Positions 52,197 through 61,288 of a DNA stretch of 64,000 nt are shown here, piece by piece. This DNA comes from Paludibaculum sp. (lineage in GTDB: Bacteria; Acidobacteriota; Terriglobia; Bryobacterales; Bryobacteraceae), in assembly GCA_029973955.1 (NCBI GenBank), contig JARKQJ010000205.1, forward strand, positions 1 to 64,000, given 5' to 3'. Both the position numbers and the translations under genes were made by a program. A model generated the notes under the pieces. That model saw only the letters and a program-made list of their open reading frames with translations, was not told the DNA's origin and ran no database searches. Positions within the stretch are counted from its first letter, which is position 1; every line of letters starts with the position of its first letter.

Positions 52197-52572
52197 GCAG
52201 CTCTTTGAGGCGGAATTCGAGGATGGCCAGTTTTTGAGTTAGCGTGATATTCATGTCTTTTAATTCTGATATCACTCTCGAAAACCGGTAAAAAACTCCT
52301 AGGAAGACAATCAGGATCAGAAACAGCAGGGAGATGGCCGCTTCGCCCACTCCGAAAAAGCGGGAGAGGCGGTCCAGGAGCTGGTGGCTTCGCGAAAGTC
52401 CGAGCAGTGCAGCGCAGGCGGCCAGCCAGCTGACCGAATGTTCCACGCGGATGTGCTCGCTGCGCAGCGATTTCAGCACGGTGAGCAGCAGCAGGAAGCT
52501 GAGAATGGCCAGTAGGTCGAGCAGCCTATCCACGGTGCGCCTCCTCTCCCTCCGCGCGGTGCCGGCCATCAA
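52165..52572 (-). CDS. DUF2304-domain membrane protein, second copy
   Basis: The 135-aa protein has three hydrophobic segments (LLDLLAILSFLLLLTVLK; WLAACAALLGLS; LLFLILIVFLGVFY) and a helical charged tail (KLAILEFRLKELHEQ). It overlaps the GT2 gene upstream by 47 bp and the TPR gene downstream by 32 bp, unusually long overlaps that bind the three genes tightly. The layout matches 14961-15365. Function is inferred only from this association. Confidence 0.85.
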   Translation of the reverse strand: MMAGTARRERRRTVDRLLDLLAILSFLLLLTVLKSLRSEHIRVEHSVSWLAACAALLGLSRSHQLLDRLSRFFGVGEAAISLLFLILIVFLGVFYRFSRVISELKDMNITLTQKLAILEFRLKELHEQKTQTPGE

Positions 52573-53260
52573 AGCGGAGGATGTTTACGAACACCCCTAG
52601 GAGTACGTGGATGACGTAGTAGATGGATCGGGTGGCGGTGATGGAACTGCGGCCTGCCATGCGCTTCCTCATTCGGCAGGGCACTTCTTCAAACCGGAAG
52701 CTGCGGCGCTGGAGCACCACCAGCGTTTCGATCTCGGGGTATTCCAAGGGGAACGTCTGCGCGAAAACCGAGAGTGCCCGCTGATTCACCGCCAGGAAAC
52801 CGGATGTCGGATCTGTCACCGGGCGGCCGAGGATGGGGCGCAGCAGCAATCGGAAGAACTGGATTCCGATGCGCCGGATGTAGTGCGTCTGCAAGCCGCC
52901 GGACTCCTTGGCGCGCACGCCGATGACGACTTCGCAGCCCGTCTCCTCCAGCACTGCGAGCAATCGCGGGATGTCCTGTGGATGGTGTTGCCCGTCGCCG
53001 TCGATGCGTACCACCTTTTTGTAGCCAAGCTGGTATGCGAGCTTGTACCCGGCCTGCACAGCGCCGCCCAGGCCCAGATGACACGGCAGCCGCATCAGCA
53101 TTGCCCCGGCCTCTTCCGCCTCAGTCGGAGTGGCATCCGCCGAGTGATCGTCGATGACGAGTACCGGCAGGCCGGGACAGATCTCTCTCACTTCGCGTAC
53201 CACCTTCCCGATGGCCTGCCCTTCGTTGTAGGCCGGAATGATCAGCAGCGTGTTCTCCAT
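52526..53260 (-). CDS. Glycosyltransferase family 2, polyprenyl-phosphate type, second copy
   Basis: The 244-aa GT-A protein begins NTLLIIPAYNEGQAIG and has VIDDHSADAT, the metal motif RIDGDGQHHP and the acceptor segment DPTSGFLAVNQ. It is a paralogue of the 15379 enzyme. It has no clear C-terminal membrane helix pair. ATG 53260 is only 2 bp after the rhamnosyltransferase-like gene stop. It would charge polyprenyl phosphate with a sugar for the membrane GT downstream. Confidence 0.92.
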   Translation of the reverse strand: MENTLLIIPAYNEGQAIGKVVREVREICPGLPVLVIDDHSADATPTEAEEAGAMLMRLPCHLGLGGAVQAGYKLAYQLGYKKVVRIDGDGQHHPQDIPRLLAVLEETGCEVVIGVRAKESGGLQTHYIRRIGIQFFRLLLRPILGRPVTDPTSGFLAVNQRALSVFAQTFPLEYPEIETLVVLQRRSFRFEEVPCRMRKRMAGRSSITATRSIYYVIHVLLGVFVNILRFDGRHRAEGEEAHRG

Positions 53261-53262
53261 GC

Positions 53263-54273
53263 TCACTGTGCGGCAACCTCCCGCGCGGAGATCAGGAATC
53301 TCCGGAGCAGCGCCAGGTACTCGTTCACCGGGATCTTGCGGGTGGACGCGATCTGGCGGCGCTGTTTCAGCAGCGCCGGCAGGTTTGCCAGCAGATCCAG
53401 GTGCGCTCGAACGACCACCAGCACGAGCTGCCAGGCGCTTCCGCCGTCCTCCCTGAACTGCGCCGCCTTGCCCTGGCCCCCCAACATGAGCGCCGCGTGC
53501 CAGAAGTAGCGCCATGCCGTCCACAGGGGACTGGCCACCACCCACGACCATGGCAGGCAGCGCACGGCCAGCCGCAGCCGGTTTCTCTCTACCAGCCATG
53601 CTTTCCGTTCAGATGCCGCTCCCGCGCTCTGCGAATAGCTGTGCCGCACCACGGCCTCCGGCTCATAGCCGCAGAGCCAGCCGCCCCAACGCGCGCGTAG
53701 CCCGAGGTCGGAATCCTCGCAGTACAAGAAGAAATCCTCCGCAAACAACCCGATTTCTTCCAGCATCGCACCGCGATAGACCGCCGCGCAGCCGCTCGGC
53801 ATCAGCGACTCACCCCGCTGCAGGTACGTGCCGGAGGGTTCACCGTGGCCGCGCTGCTTGGTGCTGCCGTCGCGGCCCACCAGCATGCCCGCCGAGTCGA
53901 TGCGGCCGGTTTCCCCCAGTTCGATCCGCGGCGCCACCATGCCCAGCCGGGTATCCGCTTCCATGGCTCGAATTGCCACCTCCAGCCAGTGTGGATCGGC
54001 GACGGCGTCGTCGTTCAACGTGGCCAGATAGTCCGCCGGCGCCAGCCGGAATCCCTGGTTGATGGCCGCGCCGAAGCCCACGTTCTCCCTGTTCTCAATC
54101 AGGCGGAACCGGTAGCGTGCGGCGCCCAAGCGATGGATGGCGCCACATGCGCTGTTGTCCACCACGACGACCTGCACGCCGGGCAACGTCTGCGCCTCCA
54201 GCGACGCAAGACACGCCAACAGGCGCGCATCGCCCGCCAGCGTCGGCACGACAACCGTGACAGTTGGGGACAA
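53263..54273 (-). CDS. Glycosyltransferase family 2, rhamnosyltransferase-like
   Basis: The 336-aa protein starts TVTVVVPTLAGDARLLACLASL and has VVVDNSACG, NDDAVADPHW (metal D-x-D), and CEDSDLGLRARWGGW, the ED-S-D-L motif of WbbL/RfbN-type rhamnosyltransferases. It is the first gene of the operon, divergent from the MetE-like gene by 54 bp. It probably adds a deoxyhexose to a growing glycan; the exact sugar is not determined by sequence alone. Confidence 0.9.
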   Translation of the reverse strand: MSPTVTVVVPTLAGDARLLACLASLEAQTLPGVQVVVVDNSACGAIHRLGAARYRFRLIENRENVGFGAAINQGFRLAPADYLATLNDDAVADPHWLEVAIRAMEADTRLGMVAPRIELGETGRIDSAGMLVGRDGSTKQRGHGEPSGTYLQRGESLMPSGCAAVYRGAMLEEIGLFAEDFFLYCEDSDLGLRARWGGWLCGYEPEAVVRHSYSQSAGAASERKAWLVERNRLRLAVRCLPWSWVVASPLWTAWRYFWHAALMLGGQGKAAQFREDGGSAWQLVLVVVRAHLDLLANLPALLKQRRQIASTRKIPVNEYLALLRRFLISAREVAAQ

Positions 54274-54314
54274 GCTCCAATTCTACGCGATCCGACCAAT
54301 CTTCCGATTCTGGT

Positions 54315-54320
54315 TAAAAT
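54315..54320 (+). promoter_or_regulatory. -10-like hexamer at a possible leaderless start
   Basis: TAAAAT lies 8 bp before ATG 54328, with no Shine-Dalgarno between, so the predicted transcript begins at or next to the start codon. No good -35 is visible. Confidence 0.45.
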
Positions 54321-54327
54321 AGTGCAG

Positions 54328-55326
54328 ATGTCTATCCTTACCACCGTCGTCGGAAGCTACCCCATCCCGCACTGGCTCCAGGGCGATACCTCGCGCACCG
54401 CCCTGCGTGACGCCATCATGGTCGTTCTCAAGTCTCAGGAACTCGCAGGCCTTGACGTCATCGCCGACGGCGAGTTGAACCGGTTCGACCCGTCCCATCC
54501 CGAAACCAACGGGATGATCGATTACTTCATCTCGAGGATGGACGGCGTCCGCACGCAGTTCTCACTCTCGGATATCCAGGCGTTCCGCGCTGATGCCGGC
54601 GTGGCCTACCGCACCGTGCCGGCCGGCATCGTGACGGGGCCGATCTCGCCGGGCGTCCTGAACCTGCCCAGCGACTACGAGTTTACGCGCGGGCTCACCA
54701 CGCACAAGTTGAAGTTCACTCTCACCGGTCCGCACATGCTGTCCAAGGTTCTGACGGACCGTCACTACCACTCCCGCTCGGCGCTCTGCATGGCGGTGGC
54801 GAACGTGCTGCGGAAGCAGGTGGAGGCGATCGGCGCCGACATCATCCAGCTCGACGAAGCCAATATCAGCGGCCACCCGGAAGACGTGGAATGGGCACTG
54901 CCTGCGTTGAACCATGTGCTGGACGGCATCTCCGGCACTCGCGCCATCCACATCTGTTTTGGCAACTACGGCGGCCAGTCCGTGCAAAAGGGCTTCTGGA
55001 AGGACCTGCTGCCGTTCCTCAACGGCTTGCACGTCAATCACCTGGTTCTCGAATTTGCACGTCGCGGCTACGGCGAGATCGAAGCGTTCAAGGACCTGCG
55101 GCCGGAGATCGGCCTCGGCTTGGGCGTGGTCGACATCAAGGACAATGGAATTGAATCGGCCGAACTGATCGCCCAGCGCATTGAGCACGCGGCCAAGGTG
55201 CTTGGTCCCGAGCGGATCCACGCCATCCACCCCGACTGTGGCTTCTGGATGCTCCAGCGCAACGTTGCGGACAGAAAGATGCGCGCCCTCGTGCTCGGCC
55301 GCAATCTCTATGAAGGACGCAGCTAG
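54328..55326 (+). CDS. Cobalamin-independent methionine synthase-like protein (MetE C-terminal domain only)
   Basis: The 332-aa TIM barrel corresponds to the catalytic half of MetE without the N-terminal domain. Zinc ligands are visible as IHICFGNY (His, Cys), LEFARRG (Glu) and HPDCGFW (Cys), and VVGSYPIPHW starts the barrel. Such core proteins take the methyl group from unusual donors, in some groups from corrinoid proteins, or act as thiol transferases of the CoM-transferase type. A corrinoid operon lies 5 kb away. It is probably translated from a leaderless mRNA, and the TolB-like gene follows after 6 bp. Confidence 0.85.
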   Translation: MSILTTVVGSYPIPHWLQGDTSRTALRDAIMVVLKSQELAGLDVIADGELNRFDPSHPETNGMIDYFISRMDGVRTQFSLSDIQAFRADAGVAYRTVPAGIVTGPISPGVLNLPSDYEFTRGLTTHKLKFTLTGPHMLSKVLTDRHYHSRSALCMAVANVLRKQVEAIGADIIQLDEANISGHPEDVEWALPALNHVLDGISGTRAIHICFGNYGGQSVQKGFWKDLLPFLNGLHVNHLVLEFARRGYGEIEAFKDLRPEIGLGLGVVDIKDNGIESAELIAQRIEHAAKVLGPERIHAIHPDCGFWMLQRNVADRKMRALVLGRNLYEGRS

Positions 55327-55332
55327 CTCCGC

Positions 55333-56343
55333 ATGACCCGATTTACCCTCTTCGTCTTCGCGGCCGCCTTGGCGGCCCAGACACCCCCGGAAGGGGCCCA
55401 TCTTGCCAATCTCCGCCAACTCACCCGTGGCGGCCAGAATGCAGAGGCCTATTGGGCTCCGGACGGCAAGCGTATCATCTTCCAGTCCACGCGCGATCCG
55501 CATCAGTGCGATCAGATCTACGTGATGAACGCCGATGGGTCCGATCAGCGCATGGTCTCCACCGGGAAGGGCCGCACCACCTGCGGCTACTTCCTCAAGG
55601 ACAACCAGCACATCGTCTACGGCTCCACTCATGAAGCCGGTGACGCCTGCCCGCCGCCGCCCGACCGCTCCAAAGGCTACCTGTGGGGCGTCTTCCCCGG
55701 CTATGACATCTACCTGGCCACAGACCAGGGCAAGATCGAGAAGAAGCTCACTACCGCGCCCGGGTACGACGCCGAAGCGACCGTCAACTTCAAGACGGGC
55801 AAGATCCTCTTTACCTCGCTCTCCTCGGGCGATCTGGAATTGTGGTCCATGAACCCTGACGGCTCCGGCAAGAAACAGATCACCAGACGCGAAGGCTACG
55901 ACGGGGGCGCGTTCTACTCCCGCGACGGCAAGCAGATCGTCTGGCGCGCCACCGCTCCCGGCAATCAGAAGGTGATGGCCCGCTACAAGGAACTGCTGAA
56001 GGAGAACCTCACCGAGCCGATGCGCATGGAGCTGTTCATTTCCGATTCGAACGGCAAGAACATCAGGCAGCTCACCAATTTCGGCTGTGCGGCCTTTGCG
56101 CCGTCCTTTACGCCCGATGGCAAAAAACTGATCTTCGCGTCGAACAAGCACGACTGCGACGGGCGCAAATTCGACCTCTACATGATGAACACCGACGGCT
56201 CGGGCCTCGAGCGCGTGACGTTCTTCAACGGTTTTGCCTCGTTCCCCGAGTTCTCGCCCGATGGCAAGACGCTCCTGTTCTGCACCGACTACCAGGGCAA
56301 GAGCCGCTACGAATTCAATATCTGGACCGCGGACTGGAAGTAG
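55333..56343 (+). CDS. Exported TolB-like beta-propeller protein (PD40 repeats)
   Basis: The 336-aa protein has a signal peptide (MTRFTLFVFAAALAAQ) and at least five PD40-type repeats, each with a W-A-P-D-G-K or F-x-P-D-G-K turn (AYWAPDGKRIIFQS; APSFTPDGKKLIFAS; PEFSPDGKTLLF). This is the TolB propeller fold. It is periplasmic and probably a protein- or ligand-binding scaffold, without a TolB N-terminal domain. It converges with leuS, 6 bp away. Confidence 0.88.
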   Translation: MTRFTLFVFAAALAAQTPPEGAHLANLRQLTRGGQNAEAYWAPDGKRIIFQSTRDPHQCDQIYVMNADGSDQRMVSTGKGRTTCGYFLKDNQHIVYGSTHEAGDACPPPPDRSKGYLWGVFPGYDIYLATDQGKIEKKLTTAPGYDAEATVNFKTGKILFTSLSSGDLELWSMNPDGSGKKQITRREGYDGGAFYSRDGKQIVWRATAPGNQKVMARYKELLKENLTEPMRMELFISDSNGKNIRQLTNFGCAAFAPSFTPDGKKLIFASNKHDCDGRKFDLYMMNTDGSGLERVTFFNGFASFPEFSPDGKTLLFCTDYQGKSRYEFNIWTADWK

Positions 56344-56349
56344 AGCCCG

Positions 56350-58785
56350 TCAGCCTCTCACCACGATATTGATCAGTTTGCCGGTGTTGATCACCTTCAC
56401 CACGGTCTTGCCGGCGAGATTGAACTGAATCTTCTCGTCGGCCAGCGCGGCAGCCTCCTGGTCTTCCTTGGAAGAACCGTTGGGGACGGTCACCTTACTG
56501 CGCAGCTTGCCGTTTACCTGCACGGGAATTTCGAGCGCCTCCTCGCGGGCGAGGTCGGCATCGAACGCCGGCCAGCTCTGCTTGAAGACCGGTCCCGTGT
56601 GCCCGGTGATGGCCCACAGCTCCTCAGCGGCGAAGGGCGCAAAGGGCGCCAGCAGCAGTGTCACCGTCTCGGCGCAGGCCTTCTTCGCGGCCGCGGAGAG
56701 TCCGGCTTCCGAGGTGTGCAGTTCGTTCATCAGCTCCATCAGAGCGGCGATGGAGGTGTTGAAGTGCCAGCGGTTGTCGAAGTCCTGCGTGATCTTGCGG
56801 ATGGTCTGATGCAGCTTCCGAAGGGCCTTGGAGTCGGTCTCGCCGCTCCCGGCGCCGGCGTCGGCGTTCCGGGTGACCCACTTGAACAGCCGCGTGAGGA
56901 ATCGCCACTGGCCTTCCACGCTGGACTCGTTCCAATCCATGTTCTTCTCCGGCGGTGCGGCAAAGAGCGTGAACAGCCGGCAGGTATCGGCGCCGTACTT
57001 CTCCACCATCTCATCGGGATCAACGATGTTGCCTTTCGACTTCGACATCGTCTGCCCGTTCAACTGCACCATCCCCTGCGTGAACAGGTTTTTGAACGGC
57101 TCATCCACCTGCACCAGGCCGATGTCCCGCATCACCTTGCACCAGAAGCGCGAATACAGCAGGTGCAGGATGGCGTGCGTCACGCCGCCGATGTACTGGT
57201 CCACCGGGAACCAGGGCTGCACGGTTTCGGGAGAGAAGGGCAGGGAAGTGTTCTTCGGATCGACGTAGCGGAAGAAATACCACGACGAATCGACGAACGT
57301 ATCCATCGTGTCCGTCTCGCGCTCTGCCGGCGCGCCGCACTTCGGGCAGGTGGTTTCCAGGAAGCTCTTCAGATTGGCCAGCGGCGATTTGCCGCGGCCG
57401 GTGAACTCGACATCCGGCGGCAAAACCACCGGCAACTGGTCGTCCGGCACAGGAACCACGCCGCAGGCTTTACAGTGGATCACCGGGATCGGCGTGCCCC
57501 AGTAGCGCTGGCGGGAGACGCCCCAGTCCTTCAGCCGGTAAGTGATCGACGCCTTGCCGAAGCCCTCTCTCTCGGCCTTTTCAGACATCCGCTTGCGGCC
57601 CTCGGCGCTGCTGAGGCCGGTCCACTCGGCGGAGTTCTCCATGATGCCGTACTCGGTGAACGCCTCAGTGGGATTCACGGCCAGCTCGCCGTCCACGGGG
57701 CGAATCACAGGGACAATCGGGATACCGTACTTGGTGCAGAATTCGAAGTCGCGCTCGTCGTGCGCGGGCACCGCCATGATGGCGCCCGTGCCGTAGCCCC
57801 ACAGAATGAAATTGCCCACCCACACCGGCACTTCCTTGCCGTTGTAAGGGTTCACCGCGGTGTGGCCGGTGAAGAAGCCTTCTTTGACGAGGTTCTCGGG
57901 ATCTTTACGGCTCTGGTCGTCGACCATCGCCTTGAGCTTCGCGGCGAGTTCGCCCGTGCAGAGGCGTTTCGAAATCGGATGCTCCGGCGCCAGGATGACG
58001 CAGGTGGCTCCGTAGATCGTGTCGACGCGCGTGGTGAAGACGCGGATGTTCTCGTCGGTGCCCTTCAGCTTGAAATCGACCTCGGTGCCCTCGCTCCGGC
58101 CGATCCAGTTGCGCTGCATGGTGAGCACCATCGACGGCCAGCCGGCCTCGATCTGCGCCATGTCGTCCAGCAGTTGCTCGGCGTAGTGCGTAATGCGCAG
58201 GAACCACTGGTCCAGTTCGCGCTGCTCCACCGGCGTGGTTTCATGCCGCCAGCAGCAGCCATTTTCCACCTGCTCGTTGGCCAGCACCGTGGCGCACTCC
58301 GGACACCAGTTCACCAGCGAGGTTTTGCGATAGGCCAGCCCGCGCTCCATCATCCGCAGGAACAGCCACTGGTTCCAGCGGTAATATTCCGGCGTGCAGG
58401 TGTTCACCTCGCGGTCCCAGTCGTAGGCGAAGCCCAGCCGCTGCAACTGCTTCTTCATGTGGGCCACGTTTGAGTGTGTCCACTCGGCCGGATGCCGCTT
58501 GTTCTTGATGGCGGCGTTCTCGGCCGGCAGGCCGAAGGCGTCCCACCCCATGGGGTGCATCACGTCGTAGCCGCGCATCCACTGATAGCGCGCCAGCGTG
58601 TCGCCGATCGAGTAGTTCCGCACATGGCCCATGTGCAGGCGTCCGCTGGGGTAGGGCAGCATCTCCAGCACGTAGTAGCGCGGCTTGGCGCCGTCGTCGG
58701 CGGCCTTGTACAGTTGCGGGTCGGACGACCAGCACTGCGCCCATTTCAGCTCGATTTCCTGGTGGTGGTACGGCGTTTCCGGCAT
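56350..58785 (-). CDS. leuS: Leucine--tRNA ligase
   Basis: The 811-aa enzyme charges tRNA-Leu. The class I signature is [18 protein letters not shown] (HMGH) and the second is [13 protein letters not shown] (KMSKS). The CP1 editing domain lies between, with [12 protein letters not shown]. Two Cys pairs ([13 protein letters not shown]) may bind zinc. ATG 58785 is selected because it begins the conserved N-terminus. The gene overlaps the 3' end of nfo by 40 bp, so it is translated in a different frame from the tail of the upstream gene. Confidence 0.98.
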   Translation of the reverse strand: MPETPYHHQEIELKWAQCWSSDPQLYKAADDGAKPRYYVLEMLPYPSGRLHMGHVRNYSIGDTLARYQWMRGYDVMHPMGWDAFGLPAENAAIKNKRHPAEWTHSNVAHMKKQLQRLGFAYDWDREVNTCTPEYYRWNQWLFLRMMERGLAYRKTSLVNWCPECATVLANEQVENGCCWRHETTPVEQRELDQWFLRITHYAEQLLDDMAQIEAGWPSMVLTMQRNWIGRSEGTEVDFKLKGTDENIRVFTTRVDTIYGATCVILAPEHPISKRLCTGELAAKLKAMVDDQSRKDPENLVKEGFFTGHTAVNPYNGKEVPVWVGNFILWGYGTGAIMAVPAHDERDFEFCTKYGIPIVPVIRPVDGELAVNPTEAFTEYGIMENSAEWTGLSSAEGRKRMSEKAEREGFGKASITYRLKDWGVSRQRYWGTPIPVIHCKACGVVPVPDDQLPVVLPPDVEFTGRGKSPLANLKSFLETTCPKCGAPAERETDTMDTFVDSSWYFFRYVDPKNTSLPFSPETVQPWFPVDQYIGGVTHAILHLLYSRFWCKVMRDIGLVQVDEPFKNLFTQGMVQLNGQTMSKSKGNIVDPDEMVEKYGADTCRLFTLFAAPPEKNMDWNESSVEGQWRFLTRLFKWVTRNADAGAGSGETDSKALRKLHQTIRKITQDFDNRWHFNTSIAALMELMNELHTSEAGLSAAAKKACAETVTLLLAPFAPFAAEELWAITGHTGPVFKQSWPAFDADLAREEALEIPVQVNGKLRSKVTVPNGSSKEDQEAAALADEKIQFNLAGKTVVKVINTGKLINIVVRG

Positions 58786-59624
58786 AGCGATTTCAGTGCG
58801 TCCACATTGCGCTGGTCGTCGCCCGGCTGGTCGATGGGGGTCTCCAGCACGAAAGCCTTTTCCGCGAGATCCGGATGGTTCAGGATCCGGCGGAAGCCTT
58901 CCAGCCCGATGTGGCCTTCTCCTATGTTCGCATGCCGGTCCAGTCGCGAGGCGAGCCCGCCCTTGGAATCGTTCACGTGGATCACGGGAATCCGCGCCAG
59001 GCCGAGGATGCGGTCCGCCGCCGCCAGCGTCTCCTTCAAGCCCTGCTCCGAGGCCACGTCGAACCCGGAGGCGTACAGATGGCACGTATCCAGGCAGAAA
59101 CCGACGTCAAACGGCACTTTACCCGCCGTTTTCGCGCGCAATTCGGCCAGTTCTTCGAAGGTTCGCCCAATGGTCGCCCCGGCGCCGGCGGTGTTTTCGA
59201 ACAACAGCGTCACACCCGGCACAGCGAGGCTTTTCGATGCCTCTTCCAGGGACTGCGCGATCCGCTGAATCCCCGCCTCCACCCCGTCGTCCTTCGCCGA
59301 CCCCGGGTGCATCACCAGGTACTCGGCCCCAATCGCCGCGGCCCGCTCCAACTCGCCCCGCATCGCCGCCACGGACTTCCTGCGGATCTCTTCGTCCGGG
59401 GCAGCCAGGTTGATCAGGTACGAATCGTGGATCACCAGCGGCGCCAGTTCATGCTCCTTCCGGTAGGCCTGCATCTCTTCCCGCTGCTCTTCCGGCGGCA
59501 TCGCGGAGCGCCACATCCGCGGGCTCCCGGAGAAGATCTGAAAGCAGTTAGCGCCCAGTTCCACGGCCTTGATGGCCGCATTCACCAGTCGCCCCGACGT
59601 AGAAGTATGGATTCCAATCCGCAT
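58746..59624 (-). CDS. nfo: Endonuclease IV (AP endonuclease)
   Basis: The 292-aa TIM barrel begins [17 protein letters not shown] and carries the Nfo metal residues in [28 protein letters not shown] and [14 protein letters not shown] with [12 protein letters not shown]. It cuts DNA at abasic sites and repairs 3' blocks in base-excision repair. ATG 59624 starts at the first strand. The 3' end overlaps leuS by 40 bp, and the promoter is divergent from lpxC. Confidence 0.97.
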   Translation of the reverse strand: MRIGIHTSTSGRLVNAAIKAVELGANCFQIFSGSPRMWRSAMPPEEQREEMQAYRKEHELAPLVIHDSYLINLAAPDEEIRRKSVAAMRGELERAAAIGAEYLVMHPGSAKDDGVEAGIQRIAQSLEEASKSLAVPGVTLLFENTAGAGATIGRTFEELAELRAKTAGKVPFDVGFCLDTCHLYASGFDVASEQGLKETLAAADRILGLARIPVIHVNDSKGGLASRLDRHANIGEGHIGLEGFRRILNHPDLAEKAFVLETPIDQPGDDQRNVDALKSLCRKRRTTTRKSS

Positions 59625-59738
59625 GAGCGTGAGTGTAGCGCACCCCCTCGCGGCGTGTCTTTCCATCCACAGGCGCTGCGGCGAAGTGTGTCACGCATAC
59701 CACATGTCAAAATTTGTAAAACTGTCTATTCAAATGAC

Positions 59739-59767
59739 TTAACACTCCTTCACGCTTCTGTTACGAT
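59739..59767 (+). promoter_or_regulatory. Promoter of lpxC with flanking inverted repeat
   Basis: TTAACA (59739-59744), a 17-bp spacer and TACGAT (59762-59767) make a good sigma-70-like promoter. AATGACTT (59733-59740) and AAGTCATT (59776-59783) form an 8-bp inverted repeat around it, a possible operator. The start near 59774 lies downstream of GTG 59768, favouring TTG 59795 as the first codon of lpxC. Confidence 0.6.
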
Positions 59768-59794
59768 GTGGATAGAAGTCATTCGAGGCCCTAC

Positions 59795-60685
59795 TTGAGA
59801 TTCGAAACCACCATTCAACGCCCCGTCGCCACCAGCGGCGTGGGCCTTCACAGCGGTGTGCCGGTGGCCATGCGCATCTTGCCTGCCCCGCCTGCCACCG
59901 GGATTGTCTTCCGCCGGACGGACCTTGACAACTTCGAAGTGCCCGCCAGCTGGAAATACGTCCAGCGCGTCAGCTATGCCACGTCGCTCATGCGGCAAGG
60001 CGTCCTGATCTCCACAACCGAGCACCTGCTCAGCACGTTCTTCAGCATGGGGCTCGATAACGCCTACGTCGAAATCGACAACCTGGAAGTGCCCATCCTG
60101 GACGGCAGCGGCCAACCCTTCTCAGAACTCCTCAGGCAGGCCGGAATCCGGCCCACGCGCCGCCGCAGGCGCTACCTGCGAATCCTCCACCCGGTCACGC
60201 TGGAGGGAAACGGCAAGCGCATCTCCATCGTCCCGTCAGACTCCTTCCGCCTTCGCTGCGATGTCTTTTTCAACCACCCCCTGGTGATGCGGCAGACTCT
60301 CGAGATGGAGGTGACCCCCGAGAACTACGCCCGCGAGATCGCCCCGGCGCGCACCTTCGGCTTCGCCCCCGAACTCGACCAGATGCGCAACATGGGCCTG
60401 ATCCGTGGCGCCTCGCTCGATTCCGCAGTCTGCTTCGCCGCGGAAGGTGTGCTGAATGAAGGCGGCCTGCGCTTCCCGGACGAACCCTGCCGCCACAAGG
60501 CCCTCGATCTGATCGGGGACTTGGCTCTGATCGGCAAGCCTATCCTGGGCGAAGTGATCGCCGAGCGCGCCGGCCATGCCATGCATGTCGCCCTGGTCGC
60601 CAAGATCATGTCCGACGCCTCTCTCTATGACATCGTCACCGCCGACGAAGCAGTTCCGGCTCTCTCCGTCGCCGCCCTGGCCTGA
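59795..60685 (+). CDS. lpxC: UDP-3-O-acyl-N-acetylglucosamine deacetylase
   Basis: The 296-aa zinc enzyme catalyses the committed step of lipid A synthesis. ISTTEHLLSTFF gives the first zinc His, RHKALDLIGD the second His and Asp, and ERAGHAMHVAL the catalytic His. The start is a TTG with GAGG 7 nt upstream, which begins at the conserved RFETTIQRPV; an upstream GTG at 59768 is ruled out by the promoter position. The phosphatidyltransferase gene follows after 4 bp. It shows that the organism has a lipopolysaccharide outer membrane. Confidence 0.96.
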   Translation: MRFETTIQRPVATSGVGLHSGVPVAMRILPAPPATGIVFRRTDLDNFEVPASWKYVQRVSYATSLMRQGVLISTTEHLLSTFFSMGLDNAYVEIDNLEVPILDGSGQPFSELLRQAGIRPTRRRRRYLRILHPVTLEGNGKRISIVPSDSFRLRCDVFFNHPLVMRQTLEMEVTPENYAREIAPARTFGFAPELDQMRNMGLIRGASLDSAVCFAAEGVLNEGGLRFPDEPCRHKALDLIGDLALIGKPILGEVIAERAGHAMHVALVAKIMSDASLYDIVTADEAVPALSVAALA

Positions 60686-60689
60686 TTCC

Positions 60690-61256
60690 ATGCTGCGGCA
60701 CCTGCCGAACCTCATCACCACCGTCCGTATCCTGCTCACTCCCTACATCGGCTACCTCATTGCCCGCGGCCAGAACCGGTTGGCGTTCTACCTCATCGCC
60801 GCCGCCGGCCTTTCCGACGGCCTCGACGGCTGGCTCTCGCGCCACTTCCATTGGCAATCCGCCCTGGGCGCCAAACTCGACCCACTGGCCGACAAGATTC
60901 TGTTGGCCACGCTCTTCCTCGGCCTGGGCTTCGCCGGCGCGCTCCCGTGGTGGGTCGTGATCCTCTCCTTCACCCGCGACCTGCTCATCCTGGCCTTCGC
61001 CGCCTACGCCTGGCGAGTTCACGGCCTGCGGGACTTCCCGCCGTCCATTTGGGGCAAACTCTCCACCTTTTTCCAACTCCTCCTGTGCGGCGGGGCGCTC
61101 CTCCGCAATCTCTGGCCTGAATCTTTCCTGGCCGCTCTAGTCCCCCTGGTCCTCTATCTCAGTGCCGCCGCCACCGCCTGGAGCGGACTCCACTACGCCC
61201 TCACCGGTGCCCGCATGCTGCGCGGGGCCCCCTCCGTCCTATCTGCTGGAGATTGA
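60690..61256 (+). CDS. CDP-alcohol phosphatidyltransferase family protein
   Basis: The 188-aa membrane protein has the family motif D-G-x-x-G/A-x-x-(S)R-x8-G-x3-D-x3-D: SDGLDGWLSRHF then LGAKLDPLADK (residues about 37-63). About five helices surround it. The layout and length fit PgsA-type phosphatidylglycerophosphate synthase or cardiolipin synthase of the CDP-alcohol group, making an anionic phospholipid. It lies in the envelope operon downstream of lpxC. Confidence 0.92.
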   Translation: MLRHLPNLITTVRILLTPYIGYLIARGQNRLAFYLIAAAGLSDGLDGWLSRHFHWQSALGAKLDPLADKILLATLFLGLGFAGALPWWVVILSFTRDLLILAFAAYAWRVHGLRDFPPSIWGKLSTFFQLLLCGGALLRNLWPESFLAALVPLVLYLSAAATAWSGLHYALTGARMLRGAPSVLSAGD

Positions 61257-61288
61257 TTCCGCCCCGCCATCAAGGTTACGCTGGAGTC

